DNA of 25,073 nucleotides from Bacteroidales bacterium UBA1035 (GTDB taxonomy: Bacteria; Bacteroidota; Bacteroidia; Bacteroidales; Dysgonomonadaceae). This document shows, piece after piece, positions 7,260-15,247 of this stretch (position 1 is the first letter of the stretch; every line of letters starts with the position of its first letter). Position numbers and translations under genes: made by a program. The stretch is taken from the NCBI GenBank assembly GCA_002316835.1, contig DCEG01000074.1, positions 1,718 through 26,790 of the forward strand. The letters are read 5' to 3'. The notes under the pieces are model-generated. The model saw only the letters and a program-made list of their open reading frames with translations, was not told the DNA's origin and made no database searches.

Positions 7260-7335
7260 GTAGGGGACGAATATTTTCGTCCCCAATATTTTACGGATAC
7301 CCATATGTTCAGGGACGAAGATATTCGTCCCCTAC
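7260..7335. repeat. Inverted pair of GTAG-flanked REP hairpins (BIME-like)
   Basis: Left unit: GTAG at 7260-7263, then GGGACGAA (7264-7271), TATT, TTCGTCCC (7276-7283). Right unit on the opposite strand: GTAG (plus strand CTAC at 7332-7335), then hairpin arms at 7312-7319 and 7324-7331. The units are nearly identical and face each other with GTAG on the outside, enclosing about 27 bp. A 5' GTAG next to a hairpin is the recognition layout known for enterobacterial REP/TnpA-REP pairs. The element fills the gap between proS and the RAYT gene. Confidence 0.85.
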
Positions 7336-7366
7336 GGGTGATATTAATATTTCGTTCCGGAAATAA

Positions 7367-8848
7367 TTAATACGCCCGTGCAAAAATCACCCGTTGAGCA
7401 GATGGTTTTCCGGTAACCATGCACATACCAGGGGTTTTGTCACCTTCTAAGGGTATACAACGAATGGTAGCTTTGGTTTCGTTTTTGATAAGCTCTTCCG
7501 TTTCGGGAGTACCATCCCAATGACAAAGCAGAAATCCACCTTTTTCTATTTCATCTTTAAATTCATCGTAAGAATTTACTTCGCGTATTTGTGAAGTACG
7601 GAAATCGAACGCCTTTTTGTAAATGTTTTCCTGAATTTCATCGAGCAGGTTTTTGATATATTCTTCAATTCCGTCGCATGAGAGCGTTTCTTTGGTCAGC
7701 GTATCGCGGCGAGCCACTTCAATGGTATTGTTCTCTAAATCGCGACCACCCATTGCCAAACGAACGGGAACACCTTTCAATTCGTATTCCGAGAATTTCC
7801 AGCCTGGTTTTTTGTTATCAGAATTGTCGTATTTCACGCTGACACCTAATGATTTAAGTTTAGCTATAATTCCGGCAACTTTTTCATCTATTTGTTTCAG
7901 TTGTTCTTCGTTCCTGTAAATCGGGACAATAACAACTTGATACGGAGCTAGCTTTGGAGGAAGCACCAAGCCGTTGTCATCGCTGTGTGCCATAATAAGT
8001 GCACCGATCAATCGGGTGGAAACACCCCACGATGTTGCCCAGACATAATCACGTCCACCGTCTTTATCGGCAAACATCACATCGAATGCTTTGGCAAAAT
8101 TTTGTCCCAAAAAGTGCGATGTCCCTGATTGCAACGCTTTACCGTCCTGCATCAGCGCTTCAATGGTATAGGTGTCTATAGCTCCGGCAAAGCGTTCCGA
8201 TTCTGATTTGAAACCTTTTATTACGGGCATTGCCATGTATTTTTCGGCAAATTCAGCATAAACGTTGATCATTTTTTCGGTTTCTTCAATGGCTTCTTCT
8301 TGAGTGGCATGGGCCGTGTGTCCTTCCTGCCAAAGAAACTCGGCGGTGCGAAGAAACAATCGCGTACGCATTTCCCAACGAACAACGTTCGCCCACTGGT
8401 TGATAAGCAGAGGTAAGTCGCGATACGATTGGATCCAGTTTTTATATGTACTCCAGATAATGGTTTCAGATGTTGGACGAATGATCAATTCTTCTTCCAG
8501 CTTTGCTTCGGGATCTACCACGACACCGCTTCCATCGGGTGAATTTTTCAAACGATAGTGTGTAACAACAGCACATTCTTTGGCAAAACCTTCCACGTGG
8601 TCAGCTTCGCGGCTCAAAAACGATTTTGGAATAAATAGTGGGAAATAGGCATTTACGTGTCCGGTTTCCTTAAACATATCGTCCAGCTGGCGTTGCATTT
8701 TTTCCCAAATAGCATAACCATAAGGTTTTATTACCATACAACCGCGTACGGCTGAGTTTTCCGCCAGTTCGGCTTTTATAACGAGGTCGAGATACCACTG
8801 CGAATAATCAACACTGCGTGGGGTCAGTTCTTTCAATTCCTTTGCCAT
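7367..8848 (-). CDS. proS: Prolyl-tRNA synthetase, archaeal/eukaryal-type
   Basis: 493 aa. It charges tRNA-Pro in the cytoplasm. Class II synthetase motifs are visible: motif 2 region RWEMRTRLFLRTAEFLWQEG, motif 3 region with GTSHFLGQNF. The C-terminal anticodon-binding part starts around APYQVVIVPIYR, and the protein ends in the ARAY tail typical of the ProS type-3 group. Its length and the lack of an inserted editing domain between motifs 2 and 3 place it with the shorter archaeal/eukaryal-like form, which is common in Bacteroidetes. A TATCTTTG box lies 39 bp before the ATG. It is followed by the REP pair and RAYT, so read-through into menA is possible but not certain. Confidence 0.97.
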   Translation of the reverse strand: MAKELKELTPRSVDYSQWYLDLVIKAELAENSAVRGCMVIKPYGYAIWEKMQRQLDDMFKETGHVNAYFPLFIPKSFLSREADHVEGFAKECAVVTHYRLKNSPDGSGVVVDPEAKLEEELIIRPTSETIIWSTYKNWIQSYRDLPLLINQWANVVRWEMRTRLFLRTAEFLWQEGHTAHATQEEAIEETEKMINVYAEFAEKYMAMPVIKGFKSESERFAGAIDTYTIEALMQDGKALQSGTSHFLGQNFAKAFDVMFADKDGGRDYVWATSWGVSTRLIGALIMAHSDDNGLVLPPKLAPYQVVIVPIYRNEEQLKQIDEKVAGIIAKLKSLGVSVKYDNSDNKKPGWKFSEYELKGVPVRLAMGGRDLENNTIEVARRDTLTKETLSCDGIEEYIKNLLDEIQENIYKKAFDFRTSQIREVNSYDEFKDEIEKGGFLLCHWDGTPETEELIKNETKATIRCIPLEGDKTPGMCMVTGKPSAQRVIFARAY

Positions 8849-8886
8849 ATCTTATATAAAATTCTGAAGTAGTTAATTTAAGGGTG

Positions 8887-8894
8887 CAAAGATA
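8887..8894 (-). promoter_or_regulatory. -7 box of proS promoter
   Basis: Minus strand TATCTTTG is an exact TAnnTTTG match. Transcription would start near 8880, leaving a leader of about 32 nt before the proS ATG at 8848. No clear TTTG -33 element is seen at the expected distance. The rest of the gap to 8994 is GATG-rich low-complexity DNA. Confidence 0.55.
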
Positions 8895-8994
8895 CAAAAT
8901 AATGAGAAATAAGAAGTGAAGAAGTCGGAAATAAGAATGTGTTGGATGCCGGGTGATGGATGTATAGGATGAACGATGGAAGATGCTCAGTGTT

Positions 8995-9495
8995 CTATGC
9001 CCAACTTTTTTTTATTTTATTGAGCAGGTTCTCGCAGGCATCTTCCAGCAAATCCATCACCAGTTCAAAACCTGATGAACCGCCGTAATAAGGATCAGGA
9101 ACGTGAGCATGTGAATATTTATCGGAAAAGTCGGTCATCAAATGGATTTTAGCTACATCTTTTTCCGATTTGGCTATTTTTTTCACGTTTCGGTAGTTGT
9201 CTTCATCCATCACGATGATGTAATCGAATAATTCAAAGTCACGGTACTTGAATTTACGCGATCGCGAGCAGAAATCATAACCTCGCCGTTGTCCGTGCAT
9301 CCGCATCCGGTCATCGGGTAGCTCACCTTCGTGCCAACCCGAAGTTCCGGCAGAATCCACATAAATACTGTCTCCCAACTCATTATCAGCCACCATTTTT
9401 TTGAAAATTCCTTCGGCGGCCGGAGAACGACAAATGTTTCCGAGACAAACAAAGAGAACCTTAACTTTATGATCGTTGAAAAGAGGAAGTTGCAT
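8995..9495 (-). CDS. Low-molecular-weight protein tyrosine phosphatase
   Basis: 166 aa from the ATG at 9493-9495 (MQLPLFNDHKVKVLFVC). The frame stays open upstream to 9756, but that extension lies inside the divergent YbaN-type gene and beyond the promoter, so it is rejected. The P-loop CLGNICRSP has the CX5R signature (Cys17, Arg23), and HVPDPYYGG carries the general-acid Asp. Members remove phosphate from tyrosine in proteins, for example wall-polysaccharide kinases, or from arginine. No tyrosine kinase or capsule gene is adjacent, so the target is unknown. The gene faces away from the YbaN-type gene with the two promoters about 12 bp apart. Confidence 0.94.
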   Translation of the reverse strand: MQLPLFNDHKVKVLFVCLGNICRSPAAEGIFKKMVADNELGDSIYVDSAGTSGWHEGELPDDRMRMHGQRRGYDFCSRSRKFKYRDFELFDYIIVMDEDNYRNVKKIAKSEKDVAKIHLMTDFSDKYSHAHVPDPYYGGSSGFELVMDLLEDACENLLNKIKKSWA

Positions 9496-9529
9496 AACGC
9501 TTAATCGATTATAATCTAAAACAATGCGA

Positions 9530-9537
9530 CAAAGATA
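9530..9537 (-). promoter_or_regulatory. -7 box of phosphatase promoter
   Basis: Minus strand TATCTTTG, an exact TAnnTTTG match, 34 bp before the ATG at 9495. It lies back to back with the plus-strand box at 9550-9557. It supports the shorter phosphatase start. Confidence 0.6.
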
Positions 9538-9549
9538 ACATTTTTTGTT

Positions 9550-9557
9550 TATATTTG
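9550..9557 (+). promoter_or_regulatory. -7 box of YbaN-type gene promoter
   Basis: TATATTTG, an exact TAnnTTTG match, 26 bp before the ATG at 9584. It rules out the upstream in-frame TTG at 9545, which would lie within the promoter. Confidence 0.6.
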
Positions 9558-9583
9558 CAGCCTTAAAACATTTTTGTGTCGTA

Positions 9584-10057
9584 ATGAACATTCCGGAAGA
9601 GGGAAAATCGCAGCCAATATCCAAAGAAATTACCGTTGTTGAAGCTAAAAGAGAATTGGAGAAAAACAAAACTAAAAGAATCCTGTTTGGTATTGGAGGT
9701 TCTTTGTCACTTGTTTTAGCTATCTTGGGAGTTTTTGTTCCGGGGATACCATGCACGCCATTTGCATTATTGTCGGCGGCTTTATTCGCAAAAAGTTCAG
9801 ATAAATTATATAACTGGCTGCTAAATAATAAGATTTTAGGCCCGCGTATTAAAAATTTTCAACGTAAAAAAGGTATTTCAAAGGGCGGGAAAGTCAAAGT
9901 GATTATTTTGATGTGGACAATGGTGCTTATATCTTCATTCGTTATAGTGAAGGCGCCCACCTTAAAAATAATTATACTCTCAGCCGGTCTTTTAGGTGCA
10001 ATTACGGTCTGGTTCATTGTTCCCGAAGGGAAAGATTATACCGAAAGCGATATTTAA
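9584..10057 (+). CDS. YbaN/DUF454-family inner membrane protein
   Basis: 157 aa from the ATG at 9584. The DUF454 pattern is clear: RILFGIGGSLSLVLAILGVF, then the family signature VPGIPCTPFALLSAALFAKSS, then NKILGPRIKNFQRKKGIS. Two closing membrane segments follow (VIILMWTMVLISSFVIV and IIILSAGLLGAITVWFIVP). Members are small inner-membrane proteins of unknown function (E. coli YbaN). This one carries about 35 extra charged N-terminal residues (MNIPEEGKSQPISKEI and following) before the first membrane segment. It is divergent from the phosphatase gene, and its stop codon interlocks with that of the HD gene at TTAA (10054-10057). Confidence 0.9.
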   Translation: MNIPEEGKSQPISKEITVVEAKRELEKNKTKRILFGIGGSLSLVLAILGVFVPGIPCTPFALLSAALFAKSSDKLYNWLLNNKILGPRIKNFQRKKGISKGGKVKVIILMWTMVLISSFVIVKAPTLKIIILSAGLLGAITVWFIVPEGKDYTESDI

Positions 10058-11277
10058 CTCCGCAAATACGCGAAATAATATTTTTCCACCTTTTTCGATA
10101 ACAACTCAATGTTGAACATGTCGGAAGCGGTGGAAATGTCTTTTATAGAGCCGTCGCGATAAAGGATTTTGATACTTTCATCGTATTGGTTGTACATATC
10201 CGTTGCCAACGAATCAGTTGATACGAAGTATTGAGCTTCGCTTTCCGAAATTCCGTATTTGTGAATAAATTTTTGAATATATTCCTGCTTTTTATCTGCA
10301 GGATGCGGTTCGTTGGTAATCTGTATTTTGAATAATCTTCTGTTTACCATTCCGGTGCTCAACAATGATAAAACTTTATCGGGATTCGACTTCCACGCTT
10401 TCAACGAAGTCCAGATATCGTTATCATCCATATTGATAAAGTGTTCCAACACTTCGGGGTTTTCCTGAAAATCTTTTAGCGTGATGTCGTTTTTCAGAAA
10501 GAAAGCCAACGATGGCGATGCAAACAAGTTTTCACCGTTCTGCGATAAGTATTTCGCTCTATTTATTGTGTTTATCAGCATCTTTTCCGATGCCACAGCT
10601 GTTTTATGCAAATAAACCTGCCAGTACATAAACCTACGCGACATCAAAAAGTTTTCTATCGAATAAATTCCTTTCGATTCCACCACCAGCTTATCGTCAA
10701 TCACATCGAGCATTTTCATAATGCGGGCTGCGCCAATTCGTCCCTCGCTTACGCCCGTGAAGAAACTGTCGCGCTGCAGATAATCCAGCCGGTCAACATC
10801 CAGTTGTCCGCTTACTAATTGATGTAGAAATCGTTTGGGGTAATTGTCCTTAAAAATATCAATAGCGGTGTTTAACGCACCCTTTTTCTCCTCGTTTAAC
10901 TGCTGCAACAGCAGCAACGAAATTTCTTCGTGATGCACATTGTTTGCCAGTGTATTTTCTAATACGTGCGAAAACGGAGTGTGCCCGATGTCGTGCATAA
11001 GAATGGCTACCAACGCACCACGATATTCATCTTTGGTAATTTCATGACCTTTATCGCGCAAGTTTCGCAACGCCACATCCATTAGATACATGGCGCCAAT
11101 GGTATGATGAAACCGTGTGTGCTGTGCACCGGGATAAACGTACGATGCCATTCCCAACTGCCGGATACGATTCAGCCGTTGCAAATAGGGATGCTGAATG
11201 AGTTCGTAAATAAACTCATCGGGAATATTTACAAATCCGAAAACCGGGTCGTTGATTATTTTTCGCTTTTGTTGCAT
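10054..11277 (-). CDS. HD-domain phosphohydrolase (dGTPase-like family)
   Basis: 407 aa. The HD metal site is complete: HTRFHHTIG (His53, His57-His58 region), ILMHDIGHTPFSHVLE (His95-Asp96), and a downstream GQLDVDRLDYLQRD Asp. The start NDPVFGFVNIPDEFIYELI and LNRIRQLGMASYVYPGA are typical of the YwfO-like branch, whose characterised members hydrolyse dNTPs. The family is broad, so nucleotide preference cannot be given. It is probably monocistronic: tRNA-Gln and its terminator lie upstream, and the YbaN-type gene converges on it with overlapping stops, so no terminator hairpin fits between them. Confidence 0.92.
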   Translation of the reverse strand: MQQKRKIINDPVFGFVNIPDEFIYELIQHPYLQRLNRIRQLGMASYVYPGAQHTRFHHTIGAMYLMDVALRNLRDKGHEITKDEYRGALVAILMHDIGHTPFSHVLENTLANNVHHEEISLLLLQQLNEEKKGALNTAIDIFKDNYPKRFLHQLVSGQLDVDRLDYLQRDSFFTGVSEGRIGAARIMKMLDVIDDKLVVESKGIYSIENFLMSRRFMYWQVYLHKTAVASEKMLINTINRAKYLSQNGENLFASPSLAFFLKNDITLKDFQENPEVLEHFINMDDNDIWTSLKAWKSNPDKVLSLLSTGMVNRRLFKIQITNEPHPADKKQEYIQKFIHKYGISESEAQYFVSTDSLATDMYNQYDESIKILYRDGSIKDISTASDMFNIELLSKKVEKYYFAYLRS

Positions 11278-11289
11278 ACCGAAAAACTA

Positions 11290-11325
11290 AAATAGACTGT
11301 TTGGCATTAACCTAACAGTCTATTG
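11290..11325 (-). terminator. Intrinsic terminator of tRNA-Gln
   Basis: AATAGACTGTT (11291-11301) and AACAGTCTATT (11314-11324) form an 11-bp perfect stem with a 12-nt loop. Read on the minus strand it starts about 10 nt after the tRNA 3' end and is followed by TTTAGTTTTT. It separates the tRNA from the HD gene starting at 11277. Confidence 0.8.
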
Positions 11326-11334
11326 TTCATTTTG

Positions 11335-11405
11335 TTGTCTTACTAAGATTCGAACTTAGACAAACAGGACCAGAATCTGTTGTGCTACCATTACACCATA
11401 AGACA
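11335..11405 (-). tRNA. tRNA-Gln, anticodon CTG
   Basis: 71 nt, folded by hand on the minus strand. Acceptor stem TGTCTTA pairs with TAAGACA (7 bp, beginning with the U1-A72 pair typical of tRNA-Gln). The D arm is GTG/CAC with TAATGGTAG. The anticodon arm is ACAGA-TTCTGGT-CCTGT with CTG at positions 34-36. The T arm is CTAAG-TTCGAAT-CTTAG, then discriminator A. CCA is not encoded, as usual in Bacteroidetes. The last anticodon-stem pair (31-39) is an A-C mismatch. It would read CAG codons; a TTG isoacceptor is expected elsewhere. Confidence 0.92.
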
Positions 11406-11471
11406 ATTTGTGAGTGCAAAATTACAAAATTTTTTACGTAACAAAAAATAAACCGAAAAAACTAACTCTTT

Positions 11472-11505
11472 TTTGTTACCGTTTAGCTTAAAATGAATAT
11501 ATTTG
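11472..11505 (+). promoter_or_regulatory. Promoter of small membrane protein gene
   Basis: TTTG at 11472-11475 and TATATTTG at 11498-11505, an exact TAnnTTTG box, are separated by 22 bp, slightly longer than the usual 19-21. Transcription would start near 11512. This excludes the in-frame TTG at 11503 and favours the ATG at 11527. Confidence 0.6.
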
Positions 11506-11526
11506 ATACTAATTAGAATGGTCATA

Positions 11527-11946
11527 ATGAAAAACAACGAAATAACTTTTGTGAGATACGGTAAAAAAAAATTTATCATCTTGATAATCGTCGTTGTTTT
11601 TGTTCTTACAATTATCTATTTGGTGTTACCCAAAGGTTTTTTAACCGGATTATTTTCTGCTGTAATTTATGTGTTTGTCTCACTTCTTATTTTCCCCATA
11701 AAATATGTTTTAACCAGCAAGAATACGCTCGAGACCCATTTTCTTTTTGGGAAAAGGAAGAGCAAAACCATTAAAATCGATTCAATTTTGGAAATGCGAA
11801 TTGAAAAAATTGACCGTTTACTGATTCGATACCGAAAAGAAGGGTATTCGCAACCCGCATCACTGGTTTTGGAGTTGAGCGACCAAGACATTAAGAATGT
11901 GCAGCATGAGTTGTTGAAGAGAAATCCTGCTATCTCATTAGGGTAA
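11527..11946 (+). CDS. Small membrane protein, possibly bacterial PH-like domain
   Basis: 139 aa from the ATG at 11527. Two hydrophobic segments near the start (FIILIIVVVFVLTIIYLVL, and LFSAVIYVFVSLLIF) are followed by a soluble part of about 85 residues. The pattern of that part (THFLFGKRKSKTIKIDSILE, RLLIRYRKEG, ASLVLELSDQ, IKNVQHELLKRNPAI) resembles bacterial PH-like domains, which often have a SPA-rich strand followed by a helix ending in RNP. That assignment is by eye and moderate. The gene converges on the nuclease-helicase gene and overlaps its 3' end by 17 bp. Its function is unknown. Confidence 0.75.
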   Translation: MKNNEITFVRYGKKKFIILIIVVVFVLTIIYLVLPKGFLTGLFSAVIYVFVSLLIFPIKYVLTSKNTLETHFLFGKRKSKTIKIDSILEMRIEKIDRLLIRYRKEGYSQPASLVLELSDQDIKNVQHELLKRNPAISLG

Positions 11947-14900
11947 TACCTGTATTTTCAATTACGACTGTTTTCTCTTTCAAAAACTCCATTAACGTCG
12001 CATAAATCGGATGTTTCCTGAGAATTTCCCTATTTCCTACCATAAATAGCTGTTGTCGGGCGCGGGTGAGCGAAACGTTTAGTTTTCTGTCCACCGTGCC
12101 GTCATCGTTCAGGTTGCACAAGAAGTTGAGTTGATACGGTTTGTTCACGCAAAACGAAATAATGATTATATCGCGCTGACTACCTTGAAAACGCTCTACC
12201 GTGTCCACCATTATATTTTCATAATCAGCAATGTTTGCTTCCGCAAGCTTGTGTTTGATAAGTGCGATTTGATTGCGATACGGTGCAATAATACCGATGT
12301 TTTGTGCATCGAAACTCCGTTTATCGTGGGCATAAATCTTTTTAATTGATTCAACAATTTCTACAACGACATTCGCTTCATTTTCATTTGTTTTGGTTGA
12401 TATTTTTGACGAAATTAGTTGTTCCGTAGAGAAAAAAGTAATTCGGCTGCTTGCAATGTTCCGAAGGAGAATATTTTTGCATTCCGGATATGACGACTGC
12501 CACTCTTCGGATTGCCATTCCTGTGCCGGCAAAAGTTCTTGAGGATAAAAATGCTTTGACGGAAACGCGGCGATTTGTTCGTGCATTCTGCCTTGAATGG
12601 TGAGTTGTGCGTATGCGTGTGTCCAATCGTTTTTCATGCAATTGCGCAGCAAGCGTTCAAACAGTGAGTGCGCACAGTTGGTTATTCCAATTTCGGTGAG
12701 TTCGGTTTCGTGAATAATCGATGCAATGTTCTTTTGCAAAACAATAGCCGGCAGTTGATTGTGGTCGCCAATCATAATAAACTTATCGAAATTGGGTAAT
12801 AATCCGATGATTTGCGGTTCCAAAATTTGCGAAGCCTCGTCGATAATGGCGATATCGAATTTCTTCAGGCTGAAAAGTTCCAATTTTCCATTAATGGATG
12901 CCAATGTGGAAATAAAAATGCGCGTGTTTTCGATTTCCAGCCGCAGCGATTCTCTGTTTTTGGCTTTCTCAGAAATGTTTTGCAGCAATCGGTCACGATA
13001 TTTTTCATCGCACGAAAGTTCCGTTCCCACACGGATGAACTTCTTGTTATCTTTCCCAAAAGCAACGTTTATTGCTTCGCAAAGTTCGTCCACAGCACGA
13101 TTGGTGTAAGCCAGAACCAAAATGTTGGTATTTGGTTTCGCGTAAAATTCCTCAATCAATCGCCTGGCAAAAATGGATGTTTTTCCGGTTCCGGGAGGCC
13201 CGATAATCAAAAAATAATTTTCGGCAGCCATTGCTTTTTTGATGATGTTTTCGGGATAATAGCTGCTTGTTGCAATTTTTTTTCCGATTTTCGGCTCTGT
13301 TATTCCCAGCAACAAATCGCGTTGTTGTTTCGCTGCGTTTAGAAAAGAGAAAAGGCTTTTGTACATACTGTTGTACGACGTGTCTAACGTATCGTGTTCA
13401 ACTGCCCACAGTCTGTTCTCGTTGAAAAAAGTGCGATTACGCTGCTTGTTTCGAAAACGAATTTCGATAAATTCACAAGAAATTGCTGCAATGTTCCCTT
13501 TCAAAATCTGTTTGTTTAAAACGGTGTCTTGTTTATTTTGACGTGGATAAACGATGCAAATTTCACCTTCACGAAAGTTCACGATGTCATTTTCGGCTTG
13601 ATTTCTTCGATAAACAATTTTCATGTCGTTGCTCGAATCGTCAATTGACTCAATGGACAAATCAAATAAAACATCCAACGCCTCGGCGCGCTCGGCAAAA
13701 TCGCTGTTCCATAATGAGGCTACGCCTGTGGGTGATTCGTACTCAATGTCTCCAATTTTTTGAAGGTACAACTCTCTCGAGATAAAGCGAATGTGTCGGT
13801 AAAAGTAGCTCAGCTCCGTGGGAGAGCATTGTCGCAAAACCGATTTGAAGTCTTCTATCTTTTGGGTGTAAAATTTAGCCGCTTGATTGGCGAGTTTGGT
13901 AGTGTCGTAGAGTTCCTGAAATAGTTGTACTACCGTATCGTTGTTGCCGTTTATTATTTTATGTTCGTTGGCAACGATGTGGTTTCTGACGTCGATTATC
14001 TCTTTTTCGAGTTGTTGAAATTCGGCTGCAAAACGCAGGTTTATTCCCGAAACATTGCCCGATGAATACAAAATAGCAGCTTCCACTTTGCGCGAAGGTG
14101 CACCAAAAACACTTTCAATCATTAACCGATAAACACCGGTTTGCACTTCGTGATTCAGATTTATTTTCCCAACATCGTATGAGGGAAAAGGCAATTTTCC
14201 CGATTTTAATTCAATAATTTTATATTTGTCCTTGTCTTTTTGTAATAAGTCCAACCTCCCTTGAAAACCATACTTTTCACTGAAAAAAGAGGGCTCAAGT
14301 GTGCATTTTCGCACATCGATATTTCTCATAGGGAAATCTTCCGTTATTACCCGTTTGATATTCTCAAACTGTGAACGTGCTTTTTGCATAAATACTCTAA
14401 AGTCTTCATCGGAAGCGATATCGTCACAACTGGTATATTCGAAAGGCGATTGTTTAAATGATTTCAGAAATGTTTCGTCAAAAGAGACTTCTTCGGGATT
14501 TTGGGAGAAAATCAGTTCGTCTAGAAAAAAGTTGGCTAAATTTCCTAACAACAAGTACGAACGGTTTTCGAGCGTCTCAAATTTGTTTCTGAAGTAGTGC
14601 ATCGGCGTAATGCAGTAGTCGTGAAAACATTCGGCGATGGCGGAAGTGTCAATCAGGTAATCGGGTTCCAATACGATAAGTTTGGGATTTAAATGCCCGT
14701 TTTTGTCTATCGAAAAATCAATGAGGTTGAGTTGTGCTCCTTCCCAAAACTGTTCTTGTAAATTGTAAATTACAGTTACGGTTTCACCCGGATGTTTATC
14801 TACCAAACACAGTAATTCCGATTTTTCCTTGTCAATTTGTTGAATTTGAACGCGAAGCGTTTTTTCGTTATAGGCGGTAAAAGGTTCTAAAAAAATATGT

Positions 14901-15247
14901 TCGGATTCACTTGTTTCTTTTCCTGCAAGTGTTTGCAAAAAGTTGAGTAAAGTTCGTTCGTGTTGTCGATATTCGGTTTCTGTCAGCTCCTCTTTCTCTT
15001 TTCGAATTTCCTTGGCGCGAACGCGCAAATGTTGTAGTTGCCATTCCAATTGTTTGGAAAGTTTTTGTTTTTGTGACAGAAATACCAATCGGGAAAATAG
15101 AGTGGGGAACTGGATGGATTCATTGGCCGTTAATTCTCTTGATAATCTTTCCATCAATTTTTTGAGTTTGAAGAGCTTGTCGTTGAAATTAGACTCCGAG
15201 TTTGAAATTTCTTGTATTTCAGTAAGGTATATGGTGTGATCGGGCAT
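11930..15247 (-). CDS. Dna2-like nuclease-helicase (PD-(D/E)XK plus SF1 helicase)
   Basis: 1105 aa. Residues about 300-400 hold a PD-(D/E)XK nuclease core of the Cas4/RecB/Dna2 type: GRLDLLQKD (Asp333) and YKIIELKSGKLP (Glu346, Lys348), then a conserved helix with QTGVYRL. Residues about 670-1090 are an SF1 helicase of the Upf1/Dna2 branch: Walker A GPPGTGKTS (Lys689), Walker B IIDEASQ (Asp803-Glu804), VDTVERFQGSQRD (motif V) and NVSLTRARQQLFMVGN (motif VI). The middle region may hold an OB-like segment. The order nuclease then helicase matches Dna2, acting on DNA flaps or ends. I do not see the four iron-sulfur cysteines expected in eukaryotic Dna2 or Cas4. It abuts dgkA with no gap (TAAATG), as the last gene of a three-gene operon. 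Confidence 0.9.
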   Translation of the reverse strand: MPDHTIYLTEIQEISNSESNFNDKLFKLKKLMERLSRELTANESIQFPTLFSRLVFLSQKQKLSKQLEWQLQHLRVRAKEIRKEKEELTETEYRQHERTLLNFLQTLAGKETSESEHIFLEPFTAYNEKTLRVQIQQIDKEKSELLCLVDKHPGETVTVIYNLQEQFWEGAQLNLIDFSIDKNGHLNPKLIVLEPDYLIDTSAIAECFHDYCITPMHYFRNKFETLENRSYLLLGNLANFFLDELIFSQNPEEVSFDETFLKSFKQSPFEYTSCDDIASDEDFRVFMQKARSQFENIKRVITEDFPMRNIDVRKCTLEPSFFSEKYGFQGRLDLLQKDKDKYKIIELKSGKLPFPSYDVGKINLNHEVQTGVYRLMIESVFGAPSRKVEAAILYSSGNVSGINLRFAAEFQQLEKEIIDVRNHIVANEHKIINGNNDTVVQLFQELYDTTKLANQAAKFYTQKIEDFKSVLRQCSPTELSYFYRHIRFISRELYLQKIGDIEYESPTGVASLWNSDFAERAEALDVLFDLSIESIDDSSNDMKIVYRRNQAENDIVNFREGEICIVYPRQNKQDTVLNKQILKGNIAAISCEFIEIRFRNKQRNRTFFNENRLWAVEHDTLDTSYNSMYKSLFSFLNAAKQQRDLLLGITEPKIGKKIATSSYYPENIIKKAMAAENYFLIIGPPGTGKTSIFARRLIEEFYAKPNTNILVLAYTNRAVDELCEAINVAFGKDNKKFIRVGTELSCDEKYRDRLLQNISEKAKNRESLRLEIENTRIFISTLASINGKLELFSLKKFDIAIIDEASQILEPQIIGLLPNFDKFIMIGDHNQLPAIVLQKNIASIIHETELTEIGITNCAHSLFERLLRNCMKNDWTHAYAQLTIQGRMHEQIAAFPSKHFYPQELLPAQEWQSEEWQSSYPECKNILLRNIASSRITFFSTEQLISSKISTKTNENEANVVVEIVESIKKIYAHDKRSFDAQNIGIIAPYRNQIALIKHKLAEANIADYENIMVDTVERFQGSQRDIIIISFCVNKPYQLNFLCNLNDDGTVDRKLNVSLTRARQQLFMVGNREILRKHPIYATLMEFLKEKTVVIENTGITLMR

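Noticed and set aside
9496..9756. Upstream extension of the phosphatase reading frame (87 residues)
   Set aside because: It overlaps the divergent YbaN-type gene and lies beyond the predicted promoter; the family begins at KVKVLFVCLGN, just after the ATG at 9495.
12759..13342. Long open frames opposite the nuclease-helicase gene
   Set aside because: They are antisense shadows of a protein with intact helicase motifs and show no family pattern of their own.
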